A stretch of DNA of 64,000 nucleotides. It comes from Holosporaceae bacterium. GTDB lineage: Bacteria; Pseudomonadota; Alphaproteobacteria; UBA3830. The notes below the pieces were generated by a model that was not told the DNA's origin, did not search any database, and saw only the letters and a list, made by a program, of their open reading frames with translations. Below are positions 17,899 to 26,463 of this stretch, piece by piece (positions within the stretch are counted from its first letter, which is position 1; the number at the start of each line of letters is the position of its first letter). The stretch lies in assembly GCA_031288795.1 (NCBI GenBank), contig JAITQS010000058.1:23831-87830 (forward strand), in the 5' to 3' direction. The position numbers and the translations under genes are program-made.

Positions 17899-18849
17899 AA
17901 TTTTAGCACTAATTATTCGCATAATAGCGGTAATAGTTTCATGTTGATGCCCGAAATCGTCTAGAAAACAAGCGTTTTTCATTTGATTGCGAAACCATGT
18001 GGATTGGCGTTTGGCATATTGCCTCGTGCGCATCTGCATTCTTTCGACGCAGTTTTTTAGGAGAATTTCACCACCGAGAAACAAAGATATTTCCTCATAT
18101 CCAATGGCGTTTACCAATGGACCGGAATAATTTTCATATTTTTTCCGAAAGTCCCTAACCTCCTCCACCGCTCCCGCGTCAATCATGGCGCATATTCTGC
18201 TCTGGCATGCGTGGCTCAGCGCAACCCGAGGAGGATTCAGCACAAAAGACAAAATAAATAAATTTTGAAAATCACTTTGCTCATTTTTTTGATTCCACCA
18301 ATGGGATAGTGGTTTCCCGGTGAATAGCGCTATTTCATAGGCTCTTACTAGTCGCTGGGTATCTCCTTTGGCTACTCGAGATTCCGGATCAAGTTTTTTT
18401 AGCTCATTCCAGAACTCGTCGCGACCAATTTTCTCGAACCTGCACCGCACCTCCTGACGAATTTCCATCGGCACTTCCGGGATAGCGGATATGCCGTCGG
18501 TGATGGCTTTCATGTAGAGTCCGGTACCGCCGCATAGGATGGCCACGTTTTGCTCCGCCCGAATGCGTTTTATTTCCACCATTGCCATTTTTGTCCAGGA
18601 AGCAACATTGGCGGCGTCGTTGGGCGACAGCACACCAAATAGCCTATGCGGAACGTGCTTCAGCTGCTCAGCGGTAGGAAAAGCCGTGAGGATTTTCAAT
18701 TCATCATATAGCTGAGTGGCGTCGGCATTAATTATTTCCGAGCCTTGTCCGAATGTTTTTTTTAAAAAATCCGATATTTCGAGGGACAAAAAACTTTTTC
18801 CCGATGCCGTTGGTCCTGCCACAAAAATCATAGGAGGAAGCGCAGTCAA
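17893..18849 (-). CDS. miaA: tRNA dimethylallyltransferase MiaA
   Basis: Transfers dimethylallyl from DMAPP to A37 of tRNAs reading UNN codons, making the substrate of MiaB (954-2279). P-loop FVAGPTASGKSFLS is at residues 9-22. Family blocks INADATQLYDELKILTA, PHRLFGVLSPNDAANVASW and GGTGLYMKAITDG are present, as is the RQYAKRQSTWFRNQ tRNA-binding region near the end. The length of 318 aa is normal. The stop codon falls inside a dispersed repeat, so the original C-terminus may have been replaced. It starts 4 bp after the stop of the DegP-like protease gene on the same strand. Confidence 0.95.
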   Translation of the reverse strand: MTALPPMIFVAGPTASGKSFLSLEISDFLKKTFGQGSEIINADATQLYDELKILTAFPTAEQLKHVPHRLFGVLSPNDAANVASWTKMAMVEIKRIRAEQNVAILCGGTGLYMKAITDGISAIPEVPMEIRQEVRCRFEKIGRDEFWNELKKLDPESRVAKGDTQRLVRAYEIALFTGKPLSHWWNQKNEQSDFQNLFILSFVLNPPRVALSHACQSRICAMIDAGAVEEVRDFRKKYENYSGPLVNAIGYEEISLFLGGEILLKNCVERMQMRTRQYAKRQSTWFRNQMKNACFLDDFGHQHETITAIMRIISAKIH

Positions 18850-18853
18850 TGCA

Positions 18854-20362
18854 TCACCGTGCCGCCGGTACTTTGGCTGGTACTTGGGATACGGTACTGT
18901 TATTTTTGGTGTTTGGGACGGAATATTTTAGCTTTACCGGAATGTAGAATTTTTTCCATTGGCCATCACATATATAAAATGCGACGATTTTGGCGCCGTT
19001 ATTCATTAGTTTTTGGAGTTCGGCTCTTAGTCCTTCAATATTTTGGACATTGGTGTGATTGACCTTAAGAATCACGCTACCGACCGAGATATCGTTGCGG
19101 AAGTCATCGGATCTAGCCACCAGAACACCGCTTACATCTGCGGGGATATTGAAATATTTTCTTAATTCTGTAGTTAAATTGGCGACTCCCAGCGTAATGC
19201 TATCGATTTCTTCGCAGGGAACGCTTTTTTTGGAGATGGCTCCATCATTAGCTTCGTCGATTTTATCTTCGTCACTGCGGGAGCTGACCTTAATGCTCAA
19301 TTTCATTTCCACACCGTCCCTCATGATTTGGATCGGCACGACTTTATCGATGGGGAGATTGGTCAGCATATATTCCATATTGGAATTTTCGGAGATGTTG
19401 GCATCATTTATGGACAGCAGGATATCACCGGACTTTATGCCGGCGGCTATGGCCGGAGATCCTTCTTCGACTCGCTGAATGACGCAACCGCAGCGATCGC
19501 CCATGCCGAGAGCATCCGAAACGCTCTTATTGAACGGTGTCACGCTAATTCCGAGCCAACTGCGCTTCATGCGGCCATTTTTGCGTAGCTGCTCTATGTC
19601 CTGCTGAATAATTTTCGCCGGAATTGCAAAACTAATACCGGTATTGCGAACTCCATCATAGAATATGATGGTTATCATTCCGACCACTTTCCCATCGCAG
19701 CTGCAGAGTGGACCACCGGAATTTCCTTGATTTATGACGGCGTCCGTCTGCATATATGGCACGAGATCTCCACCACTTCCCAGCTCCACGATTTGGCCGG
19801 ACAAATCGCGCTCTTTGTGAGATATGATGCCAAATGTAACAGTATTCTTATATATATACGGATTCCCAACGGCAAAAACGCCGTCTCCAACCTCGACGGC
19901 ATCGGAATCGGCAAATTTTACGCAGGAAAGCTTTGATTTGGGCTCGATTTTTAAAAGAACAATGTCCGTTCTGTAATCCACACCGACTATTTTTGCCTCA
20001 TACTCGTTACCATTATGAAGAATAACCTTTATTTTTTCGATGGAGTTGTCGTGAATTCTCTGGCGAGATCCTAAAACATGACAATTGGTTACCACATAGC
20101 CGGTTTCGTCAACGATGAAACCGGTGCCGTCCGGCTGCTGATCGTTTTTAAAATCGTCGCCGCTATAGGAGGGAAAAAATCGACTGGAATCCGACGAATA
20201 AAGTTCTTCTCGGCCATCGTTTTTGTATACCACAACTATTTCCACGACGGCATTTATTACTGCCTTGACACCACTTTTTATGGAAAAAATACCTCCACCA
20301 CTAGCGGCAATACAGCCTAAACCCGACTCCAGCAGCAAAAACAAGACAAATATGTAGCGCAT
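18854..20362 (-). CDS. DegP/DegQ-type periplasmic serine protease
   Basis: A HtrA-family protease and chaperone for misfolded envelope proteins. The signal peptide is MRYIFVLFLLLESGLGCIAA. The trypsin-like domain has the triad H95 (TNCHVLG), D133 (RTDIVLLKIE) and S215 (NQGNSGGPLC). Two PDZ domains follow (about 270-365 and 385-480), with GCVIQRVEEGSPAIAAGIKSGDILLSIND in the first. The length of 502 aa is normal. It is directly downstream of hflK-hflC on the same strand, as in many alphaproteobacteria, so it belongs to the hflKC-degP membrane quality-control operon. degP versus degQ or mucD cannot be decided. Confidence 0.93.
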   Translation of the reverse strand: MRYIFVLFLLLESGLGCIAASGGGIFSIKSGVKAVINAVVEIVVVYKNDGREELYSSDSSRFFPSYSGDDFKNDQQPDGTGFIVDETGYVVTNCHVLGSRQRIHDNSIEKIKVILHNGNEYEAKIVGVDYRTDIVLLKIEPKSKLSCVKFADSDAVEVGDGVFAVGNPYIYKNTVTFGIISHKERDLSGQIVELGSGGDLVPYMQTDAVINQGNSGGPLCSCDGKVVGMITIIFYDGVRNTGISFAIPAKIIQQDIEQLRKNGRMKRSWLGISVTPFNKSVSDALGMGDRCGCVIQRVEEGSPAIAAGIKSGDILLSINDANISENSNMEYMLTNLPIDKVVPIQIMRDGVEMKLSIKVSSRSDEDKIDEANDGAISKKSVPCEEIDSITLGVANLTTELRKYFNIPADVSGVLVARSDDFRNDISVGSVILKVNHTNVQNIEGLRAELQKLMNNGAKIVAFYICDGQWKKFYIPVKLKYSVPNTKNNSTVSQVPAKVPAAR

Positions 20363-20367
20363 CGCAG

Positions 20368-21225
20368 TTATCTTCCATTCATTGCTTTAAAAAACTCACT
20401 TTGCCGAGATAAAACAAACGTCGTGTTATCTTCAGCAAAAGACGAACGATAGGCATCCAATGACTGGAAAAATGTAAAAAAATCCTTATCTTTTGAAAAA
20501 GCATCCACGTAGATTTTGTTGGCTTCCAGCTCACCTTCCGCTATCAGGATCTGTACTTTGGTTTTAGCCTCTGATATGGATATGGCATTTTCCTTATCGG
20601 CGGTTGATTTTATAATTTTCGACATCTCCACACCTTTTGCTCTTAGCTCTCGCGCTTCTCTTTCGCGTTCGCTAATCATTCTTTTGCAGATGGCTTCGCT
20701 ATTTTGCGGCGGGAGATCTGTTTTTTTGATGCGCACATCAACAACGTCAATGCCGAATCCTTGGGCAGCCTTATTTACTTCGTCTCTGATTTTATTCATG
20801 GCCGCGATGCGGGTGTCCGACAGCAGAGACGCCAAACTTACGCCTCCGAGAACACTGCTGAGGCTCCCCAATACAACGGGATTCAGTCGAACGATAACGC
20901 CTTTCTCATTGTAAACTGTCTGATAAAATTTCAGTGGATCCGTAATACGATATCTACCAAAAGCATCCACCATTATTCTTCTTTTATCACCAAGGGTCAC
21001 CTCGAGAGCCGACAGCTCTATGCTCATGAGACGATTATCAAAAAATATCGCCCTCTCCAGCATGGGAATCTTGAAATGCAGTCCCGGATCCTTTATGACC
21101 CGTATCGGCTCTCCCAACCGCGTAACGACCACATGTTCTATCTGGTTTACCGTGAATAAACCATCCAGAAAAACAAAAAACACTAATCCCAATAGGAAAA
21201 TAATCGATGAAATGTTTCTTTTCAT
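20368..21225 (-). CDS. hflC: HflC, SPFH-domain regulator of FtsH protease
   Basis: A membrane protein that forms the HflKC cage around FtsH. One N-terminal helix (ISSIIFLLGLVFFVFLDGLFTV) precedes the SPFH domain with VTRLGEPIRVIKDPGLHFKIPMLERA and FFDNRLMSIELSA, very typical HflC sequences. The Ala/Glu-rich coiled coil (about 180-240, ISEREREARELRAKGVEMS) follows. The length of 285 aa is normal. The start overlaps the hflK stop by 4 bp. Confidence 0.95.
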   Translation of the reverse strand: MKRNISSIIFLLGLVFFVFLDGLFTVNQIEHVVVTRLGEPIRVIKDPGLHFKIPMLERAIFFDNRLMSIELSALEVTLGDKRRIMVDAFGRYRITDPLKFYQTVYNEKGVIVRLNPVVLGSLSSVLGGVSLASLLSDTRIAAMNKIRDEVNKAAQGFGIDVVDVRIKKTDLPPQNSEAICKRMISEREREARELRAKGVEMSKIIKSTADKENAISISEAKTKVQILIAEGELEANKIYVDAFSKDKDFFTFFQSLDAYRSSFAEDNTTFVLSRQSEFFKAMNGR

Positions 21226-22292
21226 TGGGCCGTCTCCTTTTGGCTTGGTATTTTATTTTTTGCTATTTCCGTTAGGGGTAAATAGGAGACGGCATTGACT
21301 TTATCATCTATTATTATCTTGTTTACGGATTTGTAGATGTCGCGCATGGTGTCAATGTACAATCTCTTGGACACCACATCCGGAGCCAATTGATACTGGG
21401 AGTAGGCAGACAAGAATCTCGCAACTTCTCCGCGTGCTATTTCCACAATGGCTCTCTTTTGTGCCTCACCGCTATTTATGGTCTCTGCCACGATGCCTCG
21501 GGTGCGGGCTCGGGTATCGCGATCGTAGGCTTCGGCTTTGTTTTTCTCGCTTTGCTGTTCCGCCTGCGCTCTTTCCACATCCCGAAACGAGTCTATGACC
21601 GATGCCGGTGGCTCGACTCTCTGCAATTCAACCCGAAGAATCTCTATGCCCATTTTGTATTCGTTCATGAGCGCCTGAAGGTTTTCCAGCACCTTTTGCT
21701 GTATTTCCGCTCGTCCTTCGGTCTGCACGAAGGAAAATAACGCCTGTCCCACGATTTCGCGCATGACGCTTTCCGCTACGGCTCTGACCGTAACATCCGG
21801 AGATTTCGCATTAAACAGATAATCCTCTACGCCGTCCTCTTTTATTTTCCACAATACACTGAAACTAATGTTGGCCAAATTCGAATCTCCGGTCAACATT
21901 AAGCTCTCTTCCTGCTGAGAATTGAAAAAGGACCCGACGTCTATTTGATTCACGTTCGTAACCTGTTGAAGAATTACCGATTCCAGAGGAGACGGTAGAA
22001 TATACTGCAATCCAGGACCAACGGTCCGTACCCAACGGCCAAACCGAAGTACCACACCTCGCTCATTGTGCTGTACCTGATAAAAACCGGAGGCCAAATA
22101 TAAAATCGCCAATCCTCCCAGCACATAAATCAAAAAATTACGGGATGGAATCTTTTGGTTGCCTCCCCCTCCCATTTTATTCATGCGTTTTTTTAGATTA
22201 TCGATCACGTCAAACGGAAAAGTACCAGTGGAATTGCTTTTCTTCCACGGATCCTCATCATCCGACGTTTCCCAAGGATTTTTAGACGACAT
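21222..22292 (-). CDS. hflK: HflK, SPFH-domain regulator of FtsH protease
   Basis: Partner of HflC in the inner-membrane cage that controls FtsH access to substrates. The hydrophilic start (SSKNPWETSDDEDPWKKS) is the HflK-type PW-rich cytoplasmic tail. A membrane helix (FLIYVLGGLAILYLASGFY) and then the SPFH domain follow (QHNERGVVLRFGRWVRTVGPGLQYILPSP). The coiled coil contains DVERAQAEQQSEKNKAEAYDRD. The length of 356 aa is normal. Confidence 0.95.
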   Translation of the reverse strand: MSSKNPWETSDDEDPWKKSNSTGTFPFDVIDNLKKRMNKMGGGGNQKIPSRNFLIYVLGGLAILYLASGFYQVQHNERGVVLRFGRWVRTVGPGLQYILPSPLESVILQQVTNVNQIDVGSFFNSQQEESLMLTGDSNLANISFSVLWKIKEDGVEDYLFNAKSPDVTVRAVAESVMREIVGQALFSFVQTEGRAEIQQKVLENLQALMNEYKMGIEILRVELQRVEPPASVIDSFRDVERAQAEQQSEKNKAEAYDRDTRARTRGIVAETINSGEAQKRAIVEIARGEVARFLSAYSQYQLAPDVVSKRLYIDTMRDIYKSVNKIIIDDKVNAVSYLPLTEIAKNKIPSQKETAQ

Positions 22293-22579
22293 GCATACCT
22301 CTCCAACAAAACTTTTCTAGCAAACCATTCAGCTTCGTAGAATAGCACAAAAAAAGCAAGCAGGGCACCATTTATTCTCAAAAAAATAACAAATACCAAC
22401 GAGCTTGTCCATAAAAAAATCGCCGCATAATGAGATATTTTTTCGCGAGAACAAAGCGGAACACAGGTATCCACACGTTGCGCAGACCCATAGCGAAATT
22501 CTAGAAATCGTTGCCTAATGGCTTCGCCGTCGACTTCGTCAAGCCCCCAGTCTCTTCTAGGCTTCACCGGCGGATTCAA
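22205..22579 (-). CDS. Possible small membrane protein between ybjN and hflK (uncertain)
   Basis: An open frame of 124 codons fills the 264-bp spacer between the YbjN-family gene and hflK. It overlaps both: 23 bp at its start and 88 bp at its end. The middle (about residues 50-75) is hydrophobic enough for one membrane helix; the rest is basic. I do not recognise a family. The overlap with hflK and the lack of a clear ribosome-binding site argue against it. A copy of the dispersed repeat lies inside it (22507-22528), so it may be a chance frame. Confidence 0.25.
   Translation of the reverse strand: MNPPVKPRRDWGLDEVDGEAIRQRFLEFRYGSAQRVDTCVPLCSREKISHYAAIFLWTSSLVFVIFLRINGALLAFFVLFYEAEWFARKVLLERYACRLKILGKRRMMRIRGRKAIPLVLFRLT
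22507..22528 (+). repeat. Copy of the dispersed TTGCCTAATGGC repeat
   Basis: ATCGTTGCCTAATGGCTTCGCC shares the core TTGCCTAATGGC with the copies at 26259 and 50894. The following ATGGC-ttc-GCCGT can form a short hairpin, as in the 50887 copy. Confidence 0.4.
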
Positions 22580-23027
22580 TGAACAGCGCGTCGACGGACA
22601 CGTTGGTGGGCAGACTATTCTCTATCAATGCCAAAAAATAATGGAAAAAACGATCGCATTCGCCGGTAATAATGCGCATCGCCGATTCCACTATAACCTC
22701 ATCGGTCAAAAAAGAAGATATAAACGGAATCGATAAACTATAAAAAATGCTGTCGTATTCCTGAACAAAATCAAAATGCCCAATCCACATCTGCATATTC
22801 ACCTGTATAATCGCATTTATGACCGCACTACGCCGCTTTTTGGGAACCGTAAGATTCAAATTACAGGAAAAATATACAATATCACATTCACGTCCCAGCA
22901 TTACCGTCAGCTCATAGACCGATTTCTTGCCGTTCAGCGTTATGGTGATCTCATCTTCTTCAAGCCTATTATAACTGAGATCCATTTTGGTAGCTACCTT
23001 CTCAGTTACGTCTATTAAATCAAGCAT
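22557..23027 (-). CDS. YbjN-domain protein
   Basis: A cytoplasmic protein of 156 aa, similar to the alphaproteobacterial YbjN family (bacterial sensory transduction regulator fold, related to type III secretion chaperones). The family pattern is seen in ITLNGKKSVYELTVMLGRECDIVYFSCNLNL, then RSAVINAIIQVNMQMWIGHFDF and the final FLALIENSLPTN. The molecular function is not established; it may act as a chaperone or adaptor. It lies between smpB and hflK on the same strand. Confidence 0.75.
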   Translation of the reverse strand: MLDLIDVTEKVATKMDLSYNRLEEDEITITLNGKKSVYELTVMLGRECDIVYFSCNLNLTVPKKRRSAVINAIIQVNMQMWIGHFDFVQEYDSIFYSLSIPFISSFLTDEVIVESAMRIITGECDRFFHYFLALIENSLPTNVSVDALFIESAGEA

Positions 23028-23108
23028 TAGCCATTACCATCCAATATTACGGAGTATATTATCACAAAAAATCTCCTAACGGAATTAAAAACGACACAAT
23101 AAATATAA

Positions 23109-23570
23109 TTATCTGTTGTTTTTTAGCAGGCGTATTTTTTCGCGATTCCATTCGCGCTGCTTGATGGTCTCACGCTTGTCAATGTTTTTTTTGCCTTTCC
23201 CCAGTCCGATGGATACTTTTGCCAATCCTTTTTCGTTGAAGTATATATTTAAGGGAACCAATGAATAGGCGCCTCTTTTTAGCTGACCAATTAGCTTTAG
23301 CATTTGTTTTTTGTGCAACAAGAGCTTTCTTGCCCGAATCGGATTATGATTCATGCGATTGGCCAGTTTATACTCCGGAATATGCATTTGGTATAAAAAT
23401 ATTTCGCAATCTTTGGATAATCCCGCATAGGCTTCCGTGAGATTCACCCGATGATTCCGGAGCGCCTTCACTTCGCTTCCGCGCAGCACAATGCCCGCCT
23501 CTAGTTTTTCCAGTATCTCGTAGTCATAGTTGGCTCTTTTATTAAAGCCGATTTCTTTATATTCTGCCAT
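23109..23570 (-). CDS. smpB: SsrA-binding protein SmpB
   Basis: Binds tmRNA and brings it to stalled ribosomes for trans-translation. It has the SmpB oligonucleotide-binding fold with NKRANYDYEILEKLEAGIVLRGSEVKALR, then YKLANRMNHNPIRARKLLLHK, and the basic C-terminal tail KGKKNIDKRETIKQREWNREKIR that mimics mRNA in the A site. The length of 153 aa is normal. It starts at the position right before the dapA stop on the same strand (dapA-smpB order is common in alphaproteobacteria). Confidence 0.96.
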   Translation of the reverse strand: MAEYKEIGFNKRANYDYEILEKLEAGIVLRGSEVKALRNHRVNLTEAYAGLSKDCEIFLYQMHIPEYKLANRMNHNPIRARKLLLHKKQMLKLIGQLKRGAYSLVPLNIYFNEKGLAKVSIGLGKGKKNIDKRETIKQREWNREKIRLLKNNR

Positions 23571-24440
23571 TTAGGTTATATCCACTTTTTCCATAAATTC
23601 ATCAATTTTCGCTTGGGTTTTTGCGTCAATCGGAGACAGCGGAGACCGCAATTCGTTTTTTATGAGTCCCAGGCGACTGAGCGCGTACTTGGCCGGCGCC
23701 GGACTCGGATAATCAAACATAAGAAAATGTAGCGGAGCTAAAGTATCACGCAGGTACCTAAAATCTTCAACATTGCCTTGCTTAAAGGTACGGTAGGTCT
23801 GCGCACACATCTTCGGAGCGACGTTTGCCGTAACGGAAATTACCCCTCGAGCTCCTAGCGCAAGTGCTCCGTAGGCGGTGCTATCGTCTCCGGAGAAAAA
23901 TACGAAATCATCTTTCAATTGTATTCTCCAGCGACTAAATACTGATAAATCAGACCCACAATCCTTGAGACCGATAATATTTTTTCGTTCCGACAATATC
24001 TTTAGGGTGTCGAAAGAGATGCAAGAACCCGCCCGGGCAGGATTATTGTACAAAATCAGCTTCTGCCCCGTGGACTCGCTGAGAATCCTAAAATGCGAAT
24101 AAATCTGCTCCTGCGATGGCTTAATGTAAAACGGACATATGCATAAAAAACCATCTACGAGATCCTCGGTGCTCTTCATTAAAGCTTTGCAATTTTCCGT
24201 CATGGAGTCGATAATGCCTGCGATTATTTTTATTTTTCCGTTTACGACCCCGGCGGCGGTCGCTACGAGATCGATTCTTTCATTAGTTGACAGCGATAGC
24301 GCTTCTCCGGTGGACGCGCATACGACAATACCTGAAATTCCTGAATCCACCAAATAACCGAGGTGTTTTTCAAAAGAATTAAGATCTAATTTATCTTTAA
24401 AAAACGGTGTCACCATAGCCGCAAAATAACCGCTGAACAT
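23571..24440 (-). CDS. dapA: 4-hydroxy-tetrahydrodipicolinate synthase
   Basis: Condenses aspartate semialdehyde and pyruvate in the lysine and meso-diaminopimelate branch; asd (35095-36153) and dapF (50458-51831) of the same pathway are also in the window. A (beta/alpha)8 aldolase. The Schiff-base lysine K159 sits in IIGLKDCGSD, and the catalytic Tyr is Y131 (LILYNNPAR). The substrate loop is ASTGEA (usual TTGE, here STGE). The length of 289 aa is normal. A good ribosome-binding site (TAGGAG) and a predicted promoter precede it. Confidence 0.95.
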   Translation of the reverse strand: MFSGYFAAMVTPFFKDKLDLNSFEKHLGYLVDSGISGIVVCASTGEALSLSTNERIDLVATAAGVVNGKIKIIAGIIDSMTENCKALMKSTEDLVDGFLCICPFYIKPSQEQIYSHFRILSESTGQKLILYNNPARAGSCISFDTLKILSERKNIIGLKDCGSDLSVFSRWRIQLKDDFVFFSGDDSTAYGALALGARGVISVTANVAPKMCAQTYRTFKQGNVEDFRYLRDTLAPLHFLMFDYPSPAPAKYALSRLGLIKNELRSPLSPIDAKTQAKIDEFMEKVDIT

Positions 24441-24470
24441 ATTTAACTCCTAGAAAACAATAATGTATTA

Positions 24471-24499
24471 AGATTATTGCATATGACTACTTTTCGCAA
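24471..24499 (-). promoter_or_regulatory. Predicted sigma-70 promoter of dapA
   Basis: On the minus strand TTGCGA (24499-24494) and TAATCT (24476-24471) are 17 bp apart. The -10 box ends 30 bp upstream of the dapA ATG. Confidence 0.4.
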
Positions 24500-24738
24500 G
24501 CGATACCGCTGAAATTATGATATATTTTGCGATTTTTCTAGCATCTGCGAAAAATAGCTACCGACAATAGTTTATGAGATAAAGATTATCAGGTTAGAAG
24601 AAAAAAGTACATAGCTAAGCGTATTATTTCTTACCACTCGCTGTTTTCAAATTTTTTCATTCGCATGTTCGAAAAATGGAAAAATCGCATCGCTGGGAGT
24701 ATAATTTTGGAGTATAGTGAGAACTAGGGGAGAATTTG

Positions 24739-24759
24739 ACCTTCCTCCCAATGGAAGGT
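24739..24759 (+). promoter_or_regulatory. CueR/MerR-type operator dyad upstream of ogt
   Basis: ACCTTCC and GGAAGGT flank a 7-bp centre, 31 bp before the ogt ATG. The arms and spacing equal the E. coli CueR operator I know from the copA promoter. TTGACC at 24736-24741 gives a -35 box overlapping the left arm. The -10 at the 19-bp spacing used by MerR-type promoters would be GTTTGC, a poor box. An AT-rich TTTATAA follows about 8 bp later. Confidence 0.45.
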
Positions 24760-24790
24760 TGTTTGCTTTTATAAAGTCCAGGAACCAATT

Positions 24791-25273
24791 ATGGATTATT
24801 TTTGCTGTCAAACAATTCTTGGAGCGATAACGATCTTAGCCGATAAAAATTCCGTGCTAAGATTAAGCTTTGGCAATCACTTCCTGACGAACGCTCAAAA
24901 TATCGAATCTCCTCTGATCAGAGGAGCGTTTATTCAGCTAATGGAATATCTGAACGGGGCAAGACAAATATTTGATCTGGATTTTGCCTTTGATGGGTCG
25001 CTTTTTCAAATATCGGTTTGGAACGAGCTAAAGAAAATTTCCTATGGAAAAACAAAGAGTTACCAAGAAATTTCCATTGTAATAAATAATCCCAAATCTT
25101 GCCGAGCTGTTGGGAAAGCCTGTGGCCAAAACCCGATTCCGATCTTTATTCCATGCCATCGGGTAATCGGATCCGATGGAAATTTGACAGGCTACGCCGG
25201 AGGTATAGATATAAAGAAGAAACTTCTGGAAATAGAAAGAAAAGTATTAAATGCAGCTAAATCATCCTTTTGA
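24791..25273 (+). CDS. ogt: Methylated-DNA--protein-cysteine methyltransferase
   Basis: A suicide DNA-repair protein that removes O6-alkyl groups from guanine. The DNA-binding domain is typical: QISVWNELKKISYGKTKSYQEIS, then SCRAVGKACGQNPIPIFIPCHRVIGSDGNLTGYAGG with the acceptor cysteine C122 in PCHR. The short N-terminal domain lacks the zinc site of Ada. The length of 160 aa fits Ogt. It is followed 32 bp downstream by an 8-oxoguanine glycosylase, so the pair forms a guanine-repair operon. Confidence 0.94.
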   Translation: MDYFCCQTILGAITILADKNSVLRLSFGNHFLTNAQNIESPLIRGAFIQLMEYLNGARQIFDLDFAFDGSLFQISVWNELKKISYGKTKSYQEISIVINNPKSCRAVGKACGQNPIPIFIPCHRVIGSDGNLTGYAGGIDIKKKLLEIERKVLNAAKSSF

Positions 25274-25305
25274 TCCAGTTATAGTCTTGAAAAATTAATT
25301 TTAGA

Positions 25306-26160
25306 ATGGAAAAAAACCATTATATAAAAATTCGGCCTGCAGATTTTAATTTGCACCAAATAGAAAATTCGGGACAGTGTTTCCGAATATCTGAAATTTC
25401 AGCAAATGTATGGGAAGTGCATGCTTTTAATAAACGCTTGTTGATTCGTCAAGAAGGAGAAAGGCACGACTATGTTTTTGAATGTTCTTCCGAAGAATTC
25501 AGGAAAATATGGTTCGACTATTTCGATATGGGAAGAGATTATGGAAAAATAAAATCAAACCTAAGGGCAATCGGTGATCCGTATCTAACGGCGGCGGTCG
25601 ATTACGGTTACGGCATAAGAATACTGCGGCAGGACCTCTGGGAAACTATTGTGACATTCCTCATATCTCAGCAAAACAATATTTCCCGCATCAAAAATAC
25701 CATTGTGAAATTGTGCCGCCCCTACGACGATCGATTTCCGACTCCGGATCTTCTCTCTAAATACACAGAAAACGATTTTTTAGCTCTGGGACTGGGATAT
25801 CGAGCCAAATATTTACAAAATATTGTGAAAGCCGTTAGGGAAAATAACCTAAATCTCCGGGAACTAAAAACTATGAACTCTTTCGAAGCCATAAATTTTC
25901 TCAAAAGCTTTAGAGGCATAGGGGATAAGGTGGCCAACTGTATTGCACTTTTCGGATTGCACAAAGTGGATGCATTCCCCATCGACGTTTGGATTAAACG
26001 CATTATCGACGAACGGTACGGCGGTAATTTCGATAAAACCCGCTTTTCCGAATACGCTGGAATCGTGCAGCAATACATGTTTTTTTATCGGAGAAATTCG
26101 GGGAAAAATATTGATTTTTCAGGGCGTGAGCGCCATATCCCACCGGGCACGCTGACCTAG
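25306..26160 (+). CDS. ogg: OGG1-type 8-oxoguanine DNA glycosylase/AP lyase
   Basis: A bifunctional glycosylase of the HhH-GPD superfamily with an OGG N-terminal domain (residues 5-95, NSGQCFRI at the usual place). The helix-hairpin-helix is SFRGIGDKVANCIALFG with catalytic lysine K208. The aspartate D227 (DAFPIDVWIKR) is 19 residues later, the same distance as K249-D268 in human OGG1. ISQQNNISRIKNTI is the conserved helix before. This OGG1/Clostridium-type enzyme is less usual in proteobacteria than MutM, which suggests acquisition. The last 20 residues after QQYMFFYRR are atypical and may result from a frameshifted tail. Confidence 0.88.
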   Translation: MEKNHYIKIRPADFNLHQIENSGQCFRISEISANVWEVHAFNKRLLIRQEGERHDYVFECSSEEFRKIWFDYFDMGRDYGKIKSNLRAIGDPYLTAAVDYGYGIRILRQDLWETIVTFLISQQNNISRIKNTIVKLCRPYDDRFPTPDLLSKYTENDFLALGLGYRAKYLQNIVKAVRENNLNLRELKTMNSFEAINFLKSFRGIGDKVANCIALFGLHKVDAFPIDVWIKRIIDERYGGNFDKTRFSEYAGIVQQYMFFYRRNSGKNIDFSGRERHIPPGTLT

Positions 26161-26463
26161 ATCTTTTGCACGAAAATCTTCCGTCTGCCGGATGAGATAT
26201 ACCAAAACCACTGCCGCTATCTAGCAAAAATTGAAATTAAGAAAATAAGACCGCTGCCTGCCTAATGGCTTTTTCTCGCAATGCAACGGTCTCTTTAGGA
26301 CTTTTTTGCAAAGATTCAGTCCTACGCCGATTCCATTGCTTTCATAGGCAGTGGAAGGAGCAAAAATGCAGGTTTCGAAAAAATTCCAATGCAAATCCTC
26401 CTTGGATAGTTGATATAAATAGTATAGAATCCTTCTTGCTAGTTAAATTTGAGGTAGGTGGCC
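26161..26463 (+). other. Intergenic region between ogg and the YfgM-like gene
   Basis: This 303-bp spacer has no gene that I can support. It contains the hairpin copy of the dispersed repeat (26248-26293). Near its end, TTGGAT (26402-26407) and TATAGA (26423-26428), spaced 15 bp, form a weak promoter candidate. GAGG at 26451-26454 is the ribosome-binding site of the next gene. Confidence 0.5.
26248..26293 (+). repeat. Dispersed repeat copy with terminal inverted arms
   Basis: AGACCGCTGC (26248-26257) and GCAACGGTCT (26283-26292) are inverted with one mismatch in ten. Between them is the core TGCCTAATGGCTTTTTCTCGC found in the other copies. Both outer ends read GAGACYGTTGC-like, resembling terminal inverted repeats of a small transposable element. 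Confidence 0.5.

Larger units (their letters stand above)
24441..24790 (+). other. Intergenic region between divergent dapA and ogt
   Basis: No gene is visible in this spacer of 350 bp. It holds a predicted dapA promoter on the minus strand (24471-24499) and, near the ogt end, a perfect dyad of the CueR type (24739-24759). The middle (24500-24700) is AT-rich, and I see no further structure in it. Confidence 0.6.

Noticed and set aside
24739-24770. Intrinsic terminator made by the dyad before ogt
   Set aside because: No plus-strand gene lies upstream (dapA is divergent), and the T tract is broken by G; the minus-strand reading has no T run.
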